A DNA stretch of 64,000 nucleotides. Source: Desulfobulbaceae bacterium (GTDB lineage Bacteria > Desulfobacterota > Desulfobulbia > Desulfobulbales > VMSU01). Where the stretch lies: positions 1-64,000 of the forward strand of contig JADGBM010000002.1 of the NCBI GenBank assembly GCA_015231515.1, read 5' to 3'. Below the pieces are notes generated by a model. That model was not told the origin of the DNA, did not search any database, and worked only from the letters and a program-made list of their open reading frames with translations. Shown piece after piece: positions 1 to 8,099 of this stretch. Each line of letters opens with the position of its first letter. Positions within the stretch are counted from its first letter, which is position 1. The translations under genes and the position numbers were made by a program.

Positions 1-991
1 AATAGGTTGTAGGCGGGAAATTATTATACTCTGAGATATCGATATTAAGACCTGCGATGTAAAGAAGATTACGTCCTTTGTACTCATCACCGCGTCGTAT
101 TGATTCGACAACTCTGGCAAACTCAAGTTGAACATTGATTTTTGCGGCAAGCAGAGGTGGATTTTTGGCAGTGACAATTTTAGGCATAAATTCGATGAGG
201 TTTCGTTCCAGGAGAATAGACTCATCTGTTTCGTGAAAATCCTCTCGAAAAAAGAAAACATCTGACGTCAAGAGGTTCCCGATGGCTTCGCCTCCTCCCG
301 ATTTCCATTGATAATTTGTAGCGTCAATACGTTTTCTGAACTCTTCGGAAACTTCAAAGGCGTGCGATGTACTGTGTACTTCCAGCGGTTTTATGTGACC
401 GTCATTATCGACCTTGGCAATATTGTTTAATCGCAGAACCAGTCCGTTCTTTACTGGGTGTGAGCCAAAATCAACGAAAGAGTTTTTGGCTGTAATCAAA
501 TAGCGGCCCCGCTCCCCCCGATGCAGAAAAATACGGTCCCGTGCAAATCGATACTGTTCAAGGTACGGGGTAATAACATGGGTAAGTTTACCGCAAGAGT
601 CAGAAACACAGGTGCCGAGCATTTTAGGGCGTACATATTTACCATAGACTCCACTGTCAGGGTCATAACCGACATGACTGGCCTGGACAATAACGAGATC
701 CTCGCCGTGGTGAGCATGGGGACCATGACGGTTAATGGCAATAATTCCACCAACTCGGCCATGATTGAATGGGAAGGTGCCGAAATGTTTCGTAAGAAGA
801 ATAATTGGCAGACCCTGGTTCTCATCAGAACAAAAAGCTCTGGATGGCATGATGTAACCCTTTCTGAACTTCAGTTCCATGCAGAAATTATAGAGTCGGG
901 GAACAAACTCTGCGTAGGGGATGGCCATGCCATCAACCGTGAATGGTGCAAGTTCGCGGATTATTTCAGGGTCACGATATTTATTTGGCAC
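1..991 (-). CDS. LCIB-type beta-carbonic anhydrase-like protein (3' end outside window)
   Basis: Open reading frame of 330 codons that runs off the left edge, so the C-terminus is missing. The GTG start at 991 is chosen because AAGGAG lies 8 bases upstream. The protein resembles the LCIB/LCIC (limiting CO2-inducible) family, zinc enzymes with a beta-carbonic anhydrase fold. Visible landmarks are a Cys54-x-Asp56-Glu motif, a Gly/His-rich stretch around residues 69-96, His106 in a SHVGYD context and Cys133 in a SCGKL context. The Cys...His...Cys spacing (52 and 27 residues) is close to that of the zinc ligands of diatom LCIB-like enzymes as I remember them. The Arg of the classical CxDxR dyad is not at its usual place (CSDEN). 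Whether it hydrates CO2 is inferred. It stands alone, divergent from the mobile DNA to its right. Confidence 0.65.
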   Translation of the reverse strand, partial: MPNKYRDPEIIRELAPFTVDGMAIPYAEFVPRLYNFCMELKFRKGYIMPSRAFCSDENQGLPIILLTKHFGTFPFNHGRVGGIIAINRHGPHAHHGEDLVIVQASHVGYDPDSGVYGKYVRPKMLGTCVSDSCGKLTHVITPYLEQYRFARDRIFLHRGERGRYLITAKNSFVDFGSHPVKNGLVLRLNNIAKVDNDGHIKPLEVHSTSHAFEVSEEFRKRIDATNYQWKSGGGEAIGNLLTSDVFFFREDFHETDESILLERNLIEFMPKIVTAKNPPLLAAKINVQLEFARVVESIRRGDEYKGRNLLYIAGLNIDISEYNNFPPTTY

Positions 992-1234
992 GCCTCTGTC
1001 TCCTTCTTGTTGGTGATCTAAATTTGGGGGCATCAAGGTGTTACATTACGAAACAGATACCATTAAATTAACCCATTTTCAATATGAGGAAGAGGAAAAA
1101 ATGTATGCAGATTCAGAACTCTTGATCTGCGGGAATGGCCGTTGGCACCAAAAACAGATTTTTTTGGCAAATATCTATCCGGCAGGCCTGCCAGCAAGCT
1201 CATAAACAAGAAGAGAGTAAATAGGAGAGTAAAT

Positions 1235-1647
1235 AGGGTCAGAGTAAAATTAATCCTTGAATTACTTTACTACACCCTATACAAAGAAAATTATGCCACG
1301 ACTCCCGAGAATAACACCAATAGATCTGCCGGTTCATGTGATCCAACGCGGAAACAATCGTCAGGTTTGCTTTGTATCTGACGAAGATCACGGAGCATAT
1401 GCAGGTTGGCTCAAAGAATATTCCAAGAAATACAGAGTTGATATCCATGCCTGGGTTATGATGACTAACCATGTGCATTTACTTTGTACTCCCCGGCAGG
1501 CGGGAGGCATAAGTAAAATGATGCAGTCCCTGGGTCGTAGATATGTCCAGTATTTTAATTTCGAATATGACCGGTGCGGGCCGGGATGGTTACAGATCCT
1601 GGAGAGTATCGTTGGTCCAGTTATGATTTTAATTTTACTCTGACCCT
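1235..1647 (+). mobile_element. Decayed RAYT (REP-associated tyrosine transposase) element
   Basis: A Y1-transposase relic is bracketed by near-perfect inverted ends: AGGGTCAGAGTAAAATTAAT at 1235-1254 and its reverse complement, with one or two mismatches, at 1628-1647. GGGTCAGAGTAAAATTAA-type ends are familiar companions of REP-associated IS200/IS605-like transposases. The outer right end continues into a short tandem repeat. A second copy of the right end lies near 4.1 kb. Confidence 0.6.
1293..1643 (+). pseudogene. Truncated REP-associated tyrosine transposase (Y1_Tnp)
   Basis: The reading frame opens with the typical RAYT N-terminus (MPRLPRI...VIQRGNNRQ), has the HUH motif in NHVHLL, and keeps the catalytic-tyrosine helix (MMQSLGRRYVQYFN). 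Family members run to roughly 200-300 residues and continue after this helix with a TLWEGR-type segment. Here the frame instead runs into the right inverted end after FEYDR, giving only about 117 residues. An upstream ATG at 1257 is in frame but lies against the inverted end, so 1293 is preferred. The missing C-terminal part means it is probably inactive. An intact RAYT elsewhere in the genome could still act on the ends. Confidence 0.7.
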
Positions 1648-1697
1648 AATTACATGCTAATTACATGTGTGCTAATTACATGTGCTAATTACATGTG
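1646..1697. repeat. Tandem CTAATTACATG repeats
   Basis: Four copies of CTAATTACATG start at 1646, 1657, 1672 and 1685, joined by TG-rich linkers of 0-4 bases. They directly follow the right end of the RAYT element and share its terminal CTAATTAC, so they look like slippage or end-duplication products of that element. Confidence 0.75.
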
Positions 1698-1711
1698 TTT
1701 TATGTGACAGC

Positions 1712-1769
1712 ATTCCGAGATTTACGTACTTGAATTCCGATATTTACGTTGATAAATTCCGAAATTTAC
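1712..1769 (+). promoter_or_regulatory. Three 22-bp-spaced iterons upstream of the AAA/DUF4143 gene
   Basis: ATTCCGANATTTAC occurs at 1712-1725, 1734-1747 and 1756-1769, an exact 22-bp period (about two helical turns). The third copy ends 14 bases before the ATG at 1784. The same-face spacing suggests cooperative protein binding, most simply autoregulation by the product of the following gene. No recognisable -35/-10 pair was found inside the array. Confidence 0.6.
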
Positions 1770-1783
1770 AATATTTTGAGCCG

Positions 1784-3025
1784 ATGAACATGACATCTCT
1801 ATACCCGCGAAGAATCGAGGCGCGCATCGCTGAAGCCTTGCTGGACACGCCCGTTGTTCTGCTGGCAGGTCCTCGCCAGGCCGGCAAAACAACACTGGTG
1901 GGCCAGATCGCCGAACAGCAGGGGCTTCGCTATCTGACCATGGACGATGAGCTGACACTCTTGTCAGCACGGGAAGATCCGGTTGGTATGATTCGCAGCC
2001 TGGATCGGGCTGTGATCGATGAAATCCAGCGTGCGCCCCAATTGTTGCTGGCCATCAAGAAAAGCGTGGACGAAGATAGACGGCCCGGACGATTCCTGCT
2101 CACTGGCTCGGCCAACTTGATGGCGCTGCCGACTGTGGCCGACTCGCTGGCTGGCCGGATGGAGACGTTGTCGCTGTTGCCTCTGTCGCAAACCGAAATC
2201 GAATCGCGCTCCGCAAACTGGATAGATAGTGCCTTCACTGGTCGGATTCTCAGGGCAGATCAACCTGCCCTGGGTGGTGATCTGATCGAGCGGGTGCTGC
2301 GCGGCGGGTATCCTGAAGCGATCTTGAGAACGTCTGCCAAACGTCGTGTGGTTTGGGCACGGCAGTACATTGAGGCCATCATCCAGCGCGATGTCCGCGA
2401 TGTGGGTGGTATCGAGAAGCTGGATCAGTTGCCACGATTCCTGCGCGCCTTGGCGCAGACGGCTGGCCAGATGTGCAACTACACCCAGCTTGGCGGCCAG
2501 GTGGGTCTGGATGGCAAGACGGCTTCTCGCTATGTCAGTGTTTTTGAGCAAATGTACCTGCTCAAGCGTATCGAGGTCTGGGCCCGCAATAGGCTAAACC
2601 GGGTGGTCAAGACACCGAAGCTACAGTTCATCGATTCGGGCTTGCTGACCACACTGCTCGATTTGAGCGGCGAAGAGATTCAGCAGGACCGCACGCGGTT
2701 TGGCAAGGTGCTGGAGACGTTTGTATTTGGAGAACTGCTCAAGCACACCACCACAGCGGACGGCGACTATCGCCTGATGTACTACCGGGATGCCGACAAG
2801 TTCGAGGTCGATGTCGTGATCGAAAATGCGGCTGGAAAATTGGTATGCGTAGAGATCAAAGCGTCGGCCACCGTCAAGGAGAATGACTTTCGTGGGCTGA
2901 AAAAACTCGCCAGCCTCGCGGGTGATCAATTCAAGCTGGGGGTGCTGTTGTACGACGGCCCCGAGACGATGCCGCTGGGTGGTGGTTTATGGGCGGCTCC
3001 GTTGTCCACTTTGTGGGGGACGTAG
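1784..3025 (+). CDS. AAA-family ATPase with DUF4143 (PD-(D/E)xK-like) domain
   Basis: Product of about 413 residues. The N-terminal AAA_14 module shows Walker A GPRQAGKTTL, Walker B-like AVIDEIQ and a sensor-like LLTGSANL. The C-terminal DUF4143 region carries D-x-V-x-E...VEIK residues in a restriction-nuclease-like arrangement. The family is widespread in accessory DNA and is of unknown biochemical role; helicase, nuclease and toxin-antitoxin or defence links have been suggested. The start is taken at 1784 (MNMTSLYPRR), with 1790 as an alternative, because translation further upstream would read through the iteron array. The coding DNA is clearly richer in GC than its neighbours, and it lies between two copies of the RAYT end, both signs of acquisition by transfer. 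Confidence 0.8.
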   Translation: MNMTSLYPRRIEARIAEALLDTPVVLLAGPRQAGKTTLVGQIAEQQGLRYLTMDDELTLLSAREDPVGMIRSLDRAVIDEIQRAPQLLLAIKKSVDEDRRPGRFLLTGSANLMALPTVADSLAGRMETLSLLPLSQTEIESRSANWIDSAFTGRILRADQPALGGDLIERVLRGGYPEAILRTSAKRRVVWARQYIEAIIQRDVRDVGGIEKLDQLPRFLRALAQTAGQMCNYTQLGGQVGLDGKTASRYVSVFEQMYLLKRIEVWARNRLNRVVKTPKLQFIDSGLLTTLLDLSGEEIQQDRTRFGKVLETFVFGELLKHTTTADGDYRLMYYRDADKFEVDVVIENAAGKLVCVEIKASATVKENDFRGLKKLASLAGDQFKLGVLLYDGPETMPLGGGLWAAPLSTLWGT

Positions 3026-3194
3026 AAGTCTAAAGTAAATTTTGTATACAAAGTTTGTGAGTATTTTATAAAGTTATTAATTGAATGTGCTCATTATGTC
3101 TTTTTATTGAAGAGAAGAGGAGTTGCCATTGTATAGGCGGTGGTTTTACGCATGGTAACTGTGTCGCGCCAAGACGCTACGTTAGGAGCCTTAT

Positions 3195-4061
3195 TTGGGA
3201 AAAAGCAAACGATTTAAACATTTACTGAAATGTGAAGAAAACGGATCTCTTTGGCAGGGTTCTGGCCGCCTTCTGTTGCCCTTTTTTCTGTTACTGTTCA
3301 TACCAGGCTGTGGCGCGAAAGGAATCTGTACGTCCGGAGATTGTCTTAATGGTGCGGGCAGCTTTACCTATGAGAGTGGCGAGATATATACCGGTGATTT
3401 TATAAACGGCAAACCAGTGGGCTCGGGAGAGTTACTTTACCAGGATGGCAAAAAATATACTGGTGAACTTGTTGGAAATTTAGCGCATGGTACTGGAGAG
3501 TTGCTGCGGCTGGATGGCTCAAAATATGTCGGCATTTTTATCGATGGCAAGTTCGCTGGGCCGGGGAAATTGGTTTTTCCTGATGGCCAGGAACTCCTCT
3601 GTCAAATGGTTGATGGTGTTTTTGTCGGTCAACCTCAGAATGAAACAGGAGGGACGGAGGTTGCGGTTGAAAATGTCGTCAGCGCTCCACCAACCGATGA
3701 GGCAGCCGCCGAAGAGGGTATGGAGGAAATAGCTGCCGAACAGTTGATAGATGATGCCGACAGCGAAGAGGTTATAGGAGATGTAAATGACACTCAGGCC
3801 GTTGCTGCTGGAACCTGTATCTCAGGAAACTGCATTGATGGTCAGGGCGGCTTTATCTATACAGACGAAAGCTTCTACAGCGGCTTTTTTATAAACGGCA
3901 AACCCGAAGGTCGGGGCGAGCTGAACACCAGTAAAGGGGACTATTACATCGGAGAGTTCAAGGGTGGTCTTTATGACGGGCAAGGCAGATTGGAGCTCCC
4001 TGATGGCAGCATCCTTGAAGGGGTGTTTGTTAAAGGAAGCCTTGATGGTATAACATATTAA
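3195..4061 (+). CDS. MORN-repeat lipoprotein
   Basis: A TTG start is preceded by TTAGGAG. The signal region is hydrophobic (about residues 25-38) and ends in a lipobox FIPGC, giving lipidated Cys39. Two blocks of MORN repeats follow (Y.G.F..GK..G.G.L-type units, about four near residues 50-140 and three or four near residues 205-285). They are separated by an acidic, Ala/Glu-rich linker (about 145-200). The two halves open with the same pattern (GxCxSGxCxxGxGxF), so the gene appears to have arisen by internal duplication. It is predicted to be anchored in the outer or inner membrane facing the periplasm. MORN repeats usually contact membranes or partner proteins; no specific function can be given. 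Confidence 0.75.
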   Translation: MGKSKRFKHLLKCEENGSLWQGSGRLLLPFFLLLFIPGCGAKGICTSGDCLNGAGSFTYESGEIYTGDFINGKPVGSGELLYQDGKKYTGELVGNLAHGTGELLRLDGSKYVGIFIDGKFAGPGKLVFPDGQELLCQMVDGVFVGQPQNETGGTEVAVENVVSAPPTDEAAAEEGMEEIAAEQLIDDADSEEVIGDVNDTQAVAAGTCISGNCIDGQGGFIYTDESFYSGFFINGKPEGRGELNTSKGDYYIGEFKGGLYDGQGRLELPDGSILEGVFVKGSLDGITY

Positions 4062-4106
4062 GCAAAGCAAGTTTGGGTCAAAGAGTTTCACGAACATTTT
4101 CCCCAA

Positions 4107-4240
4107 GATTTTAATTTTACTCTGACCCTAATTACCTACTCTGACCCTAATTACCCTAATTAATAATTAATTATAATTTGACCCTAATTAATTATAATTA
4201 ATTCCCTAATTAATTCCTCTGACCCTAATTAATTCCAATA
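4107..4240. repeat. AT-rich array of CTGACCCTAATTA units, second RAYT end
   Basis: Starts with a 29-base sequence (4107-4135) identical to 1625-1653, the right end of the RAYT element. It then degenerates into repeats of (CT)CTGACCCTAATTA and CCCTAATTAATT at about 4140, 4180 and 4218. It flanks the AAA/DUF4143-MORN block on the right as the element at 1.6 kb does on the left. The following stretch up to 4377 shows nothing else. Confidence 0.75.
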
Positions 4241-4377
4241 AGTTCAAATTAAACCAGAAGTAAAACTCTCTCTGGTTGTGGTTGTTACTGTAATGCCGGT
4301 ATGAGCCTACGACCCGTGCATTTCTGGTTCAGCGCATTGAGCCGGAAGTTTTGTTTCTCTGGTACCATGAGTGCAAC

Positions 4378-5037
4378 TCATTTTTTACTGAAAAAGTTTT
4401 TAATGTTTCGGGCGTAGGAGATTAAGACTACGGCGATAATTGCTGCCAATATATAGCGAATTGCATTGAGGTGTAGTTCCAGGTAGTCAAAGAAAGTAGT
4501 CCAGATGACAATTGCAGCCAAAGTTCCTAGGAGAGTCGCTGAAAAATTCTTTGCGATTTTAAACTTAAGCAGGGATCCAATAATTGACCCTACAACAGGC
4601 CCAGTAACTGGTAGAGGCGCCATAACAAAGAGAAAAAGCCCCAGCCAGCCATACTTCTCTATTTTTGCCTTATGATTTCTTGCTTTACGTTCAAGCTGTA
4701 TAGCGTAAAATCGTATGACTCTAAATTTAATATAATTATTGATGGAAAGAATTGATATTGAATAGGTAAAGCAGACAATAAGAACTTCCAGATAGAAATT
4801 ATAGCCAATCGTCCAAACATAATTGAACCCATTCATTATGCACAAGCCAATGCCTGCAGCTCTGCCACCAATGGCATGGGCAGCAAAGGCTAAACTTAAG
4901 GCATGCACCATTTTAGCATCAGACGTATAAAAAATCCACGCCGCTCCTACCAGAAGAAGGCTCATGATAACACCCACACAGAAGATCAGCCATTCTATGG
5001 TGTTATAAATTCTGATACATTTTATTTTTTTAGCCAT
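4378..5037 (-). CDS. Small-multidrug-export-family (COG2426-like) membrane protein
   Basis: 219 residues with five or six predicted membrane helices. The segment GWLGLFLFVMAPLPVTGPVVGSI, about residues 130-152, matches the conserved hairpin (LF..M.PLP.TG...G) of the Sm_multidrug_ex/COG2426 family, distantly related to DedA/SNARE-associated proteins. The N-terminal half is longer and more hydrophobic than in small family members, which are about 150-180 residues. The transport substrate is unknown and the family name is historical. It stands alone, and its promoter would lie in 5038-5230. Confidence 0.6.
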   Translation of the reverse strand: MAKKIKCIRIYNTIEWLIFCVGVIMSLLLVGAAWIFYTSDAKMVHALSLAFAAHAIGGRAAGIGLCIMNGFNYVWTIGYNFYLEVLIVCFTYSISILSINNYIKFRVIRFYAIQLERKARNHKAKIEKYGWLGLFLFVMAPLPVTGPVVGSIIGSLLKFKIAKNFSATLLGTLAAIVIWTTFFDYLELHLNAIRYILAAIIAVVLISYARNIKNFFSKK

Positions 5038-5229
5038 CTCAGCTTAATGTCCATACTAATCGGGAAAGTCCTTCTCTCTAATTGAATATTATTGGGCTTA
5101 TTCAATATCATAATTTAGAAAAGCAGGCAATAAAAGTATACGTAGACGATCTCAAACCGTCATATAAACACTTCTTGGTCCAAATTTCACCCTGAATGGT
5201 TATTGCTTAGCGTTAAAAATCGTACTCTA

Positions 5230-6371
5230 TCATGTGAGCCAAACACACTTTACACACTTTAAAAACAGCATGGGCAGCAGCACCAGGTCGCAGAGAATAG
5301 CCAGGCCCAGGGTAAGCGAAATCAGCAGGCCAAAATTCCGCAACGGTACAAAGGGGGAGGCTAGAAACCCCAGGAAGCTGCCGCCAGCCACCAGGGTGGT
5401 GGAGAGCATAGCCGGACCTACATGGTTGAGGGTATTATTAAGACGTTTGAGGGTGTTGTGCTGATCGTTTTATTGCTGCTGCCAGGTATGTAAAAAATGG
5501 ATAGTGTCATCCACTACGACTCCAAAGACAATACTGGCCACCTTCACAGTCGCAACACTTAATTCAGATGAAATTGTTCTGGTCAGAACTGTCATCCGGC
5601 TGATCTCTTCAGACCCTTGGCTTGGTATCATAGGTAAATCGAATTCGGCGCCATTGGCGGTGGCAATCGACTTGAAGTTATAAGGATTATTGCCGAAAAA
5701 AAAAGAGAAAATGGGTAACTATTTCCTGCTCAGCTAATTCAGAAAGTATCGCGGAAAGTTGGCAAGGGGGGATGGTTTTAGAAAACGAAGCAAGCGGGGC
5801 ATTGTGGCCGGAATTGTCTTTTAAAGGACAAAACCACAGGGAAAAGTGTTGCTGATGAACGGCTCGATAATTCGTCCAGGACAGCAGTCAGATACCAGGC
5901 GCCTCCGAGATAGTAGGCGTGTTCTGTTAAACGGGAAAGGCTTGCCTTGATGCGACTGATAATTTCGTCAAGATGTTCCGGTGAACTTTCCTGCTCCGGA
6001 AAGAGCAGAATTACGCTGCTTTCAACTTTCTGTAAGGTGAAAATAGTAGAAGAAAGGGCGCGGTCAACCCCAGGGATTTGTTCAAATTCCTGGGCCATAT
6101 CTTTGAGTTTGGGGTAGGGCAGGTCCGGGAAAAGAATAACGAGTGGGTCACTTAACTGATGCTTTTTACTGAACTCCTGAAAATGCTGTCAGTTCACATC
6201 CCCGTCAGTCTGCCAGACATTGATGGAGTTGTCTGCTTTGATGCCAGTGGCTGCGTAACCCAGGACGAGTGAGCATAGAAGAATAAGCAGGTAAATAGGT
6301 CGGGCTTGTTGTCGGATAAATTCAGCCAGTTTCAGCCAGGCTGTTGTGTTTTCATCTCTGTCCGTTTTCAA
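5230..6371 (-). pseudogene. Decayed RND-superfamily (MMPL/HAE3-like) exporter
   Basis: Read from 6371 leftwards, the relic has an N-terminal helix (IYLLILLCSLVLGYA), then a stop at about 6190. A porter-like segment follows (VDRALSSTIFTLQ...), then loss of much of the middle and a frame break at the poly-A/T tract near 5700. The membrane segment GVVVDDTIHFLHTWQ ends at a TAA, and the last helices (MLSTTLVAGGSFLGF...) end in TGA at 5230. The order of pieces and the VDDTIHFL motif are characteristic of RND lipid/hydrophobe exporters. Intact relatives have 750 or more residues; only about 380 codons remain. Confidence 0.7.
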
Positions 6372-6731
6372 GACTCGAAGTTCCTTTTAAAAGCATTAAA
6401 ATCTGTAACGCATAAACCATTAGCGGTTAAAAGGTCCGCAATCTAGTCCGCAAAAAAATGGTTATTCGGATTAGTGTTTTGCTGAGCGACCTTGTCAAGA
6501 AAAAACTCTACAGATTTTTATGTTGAAGATTTATTTGTTCAGCACAAGGACTCTTCCTGTATCAAATTTAAGGAGCAAAGCGACTTGGCTGAGATACTAA
6601 TCAATTGCCAGGCCCTCATATTCTTATTGATTGGGATAGTTGCAGTTTTGTGTTAGCATTGATTAACGAAGGGATTTAATGGTCATTATTGTCATAGGCT
6701 TAGAAAGTTACTACTCATCTACCATCTCTAA
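6372..6731. other. Intergenic stretch without recognised feature
   Basis: A 360-bp AT-rich gap between the decayed exporter and the REC-PilZ gene. Apart from a short GTCCGCAA duplication near 6435 and 6450, no open frame, hairpin or clear promoter was found. It should contain the promoter of the following gene. Confidence 0.5.
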
Positions 6732-7520
6732 ATGAATAACGATAAACGCAACCTTCACATCCTTGTTGTCGATGATGAACCTCTTATACATGTCATTATG
6801 AGGGAAATCCTTGAATCCTGCCAACACAAGGTCTCTCTAGCCAGTAATGGCTTGGATGCCTTGCATGCTATGGTAAGGCAAGAAGTTGATTTGGTTTTTA
6901 TGGATATCCGCATGCCAGTGATGGACGGCTTGACCGCGATTAAATTCCTTCGTAAATGTGAACAGGGGGAGCATCTTTCTCTCATGGAACACCATGAACT
7001 TGCCCAATCTCTTTACTCTCGCAGAAAGGGAACTAAAACAACCGTTGTGGCGGTAACAGGAAACATAGATGAGCGCGAAATCCTGTTCGAAGCCGGGATG
7101 GATGAGTTTATCGCCAAACCTTTCAAAATAGAAAAAATACACAATATACTGAACGAATTTTGTGGAAAATCATTGGAAGGCTCACCAGCAGATAAGAGAA
7201 GACATCCAAGACACAGTATAAAGAACAACACGATTACTGTTTGTAATGGCATCAATGGGCAAGCCATTGACATTAGTATGAGCGGACTGGCTATAAGGTA
7301 TGGCAATTTCGAATCTATACCGAATGAATGGAGCGTCACTCTGCACAATACAGTTAAAAAAACATCAACACCGTATCTACCCTTAAAACTGATACGAAAC
7401 ATAGAGATGGAGGGCGCACCATCTTCTGGAGTTGAAACAAAAACTGTTGGCGCCATGTTTATTGATCTTGATGCGAGTCAAGAAAACCAGATAAAACAGT
7501 TCATTGATAATTTGCCTTGA
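6732..7520 (+). CDS. Response regulator with C-terminal PilZ domain
   Basis: 262 residues. The receiver domain (1-145) has the acidic pair DD at 14-15, phosphoacceptor Asp58 in VFMDIRMP, Thr in VAVTG and the KPF lysine. About 25 extra residues (QGEHLSLMEHHELAQSLYSR region) sit between helix 3 and strand 4. The C-terminal PilZ domain (about 155-262) keeps the RRxxR motif (KRRHPRH) and the DISMSG motif that bind cyclic di-GMP in this family. It probably couples a phosphorelay to cyclic di-GMP-dependent motility or surface behaviour. No cognate kinase is adjacent. Confidence 0.85.
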   Translation: MNNDKRNLHILVVDDEPLIHVIMREILESCQHKVSLASNGLDALHAMVRQEVDLVFMDIRMPVMDGLTAIKFLRKCEQGEHLSLMEHHELAQSLYSRRKGTKTTVVAVTGNIDEREILFEAGMDEFIAKPFKIEKIHNILNEFCGKSLEGSPADKRRHPRHSIKNNTITVCNGINGQAIDISMSGLAIRYGNFESIPNEWSVTLHNTVKKTSTPYLPLKLIRNIEMEGAPSSGVETKTVGAMFIDLDASQENQIKQFIDNLP

Positions 7521-7585
7521 CGCCTTCGTATTGTGTTCTACGCAAAACCTTATAATCGGAGGAAATCATCATCCTCTAATCATTC

Positions 7586-7615
7586 AATAACCTGATTCGT
7601 GCAAATCAGGTTATT
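7586..7615 (+). terminator. Hairpin downstream of the REC-PilZ gene
   Basis: Inverted repeat AATAACCTGATT / AATCAGGTTATT with a 5-6-nt loop, 66 bases after the stop codon. The U-tract is weak, so it is a terminator candidate only. Confidence 0.45.
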
Positions 7616-7704
7616 TCAACACAGCGACACCATCACAATACTGATCATGCATGTCATGCCCCTGAATGTCTACAGCCGGGGCCAGCATTAAAAAAAAATC
7701 CTGG

Positions 7705-7729
7705 ATTCCCGCCAAAAGCACGCGGGAAT
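7705..7729. repeat. REP-like palindrome (ATTCCCGC / GCGGGAAT)
   Basis: ATTCCCGC at 7705-7712 pairs with GCGGGAAT at 7722-7729 in a GGATTCCCGCC...GCGGGAATGACG context. This is a form of intergenic palindrome scattered in many proteobacterial genomes. Confidence 0.6.
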
Positions 7730-7811
7730 GACGAGAGAATTGAATGTGACAAAGTAGAACTAACCATCTGGAAATTAGTTTCCCAAGATTGTTGGGTCGG
7801 CTTTGCTGCGC

Positions 7812-7938
7812 ATGTTTCTCTTTGAAACATAATGAAACGGAGCAGGGGATGTGTTTCATTATGTTTTGTGCCTATGCTGGCGGGCTTCGCGGAACGGTGA
7901 AACGCGTTAGTGTTTCATTGTGTTTCGATATGTTTCTT
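7812..7938. promoter_or_regulatory. Cluster of TGTTTC/GAAACA repeats, possible activator sites
   Basis: TGTTTC or its complement occurs about eight times, including a palindrome (TGTTTCtctTTGAAACA) near 7813 and two GTGTTTCATT copies near 7851 and 7910. The last copies lie about 80-110 bp upstream of the sigma-54 promoter at 8016, a normal distance for enhancer-binding-protein sites. The role is inferred from position. Confidence 0.4.
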
Positions 7939-8015
7939 TGTGGCGGATAGCGCTAGCGGGTGCTTCCTGTCGACTAAACCCCTGTATATACGACTAAAAA
8001 CATTAATATCGTTTT

Positions 8016-8031
8016 TGGCACATGATTTGCT
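8016..8031 (+). promoter_or_regulatory. Sigma-54 (-24/-12) promoter
   Basis: TGGCAC-N5-TTGCT with GG at 8017-8018 and GC at 8029-8030 matches the RpoN consensus with canonical spacing. Transcription would start near 8042, about 58 bp before the first start codon. The downstream operon itself encodes a sigma-54 activator, consistent with feedback or local control. Confidence 0.75.
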
Positions 8032-8099
8032 AAGGGCTATGGATAGATATCAATCACATGTGTTGGTGCAGCATTAAACGCTACACAAAGGAGTCCAAA

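Noticed and set aside
200..260. Apparent frameshift in the left-edge gene near 245
   Set aside because: Recounting the six-A run showed that the frame continues without a break.
496..825. Minus-strand open frame of 109 codons inside the left-edge gene
   Set aside because: It overlaps the LCIB-like frame on the same strand in another phase. Only the longer frame has a ribosome site and family motifs.
521..1021. Plus-strand open frame of 166 codons
   Set aside because: It is antisense to the LCIB-like gene, and its translation has no domain pattern.
1082..1204. Short plus-strand frame near 1100 with GAGGAAGAGG before ATG
   Set aside because: About 35 codons, no recognisable content, and it runs into the mobile element. 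At most a gene stump.
4120..4240. CRISPR array
   Set aside because: The repeats are short, AT-rich and imperfect without regular unique spacers, and they match the RAYT end. No cas gene is present in the window.
5234..5464. Plus-strand frame with Arg/Ser-rich product
   Set aside because: It is the complement of the C-terminal membrane helices of the decayed RND exporter, which explains its composition.
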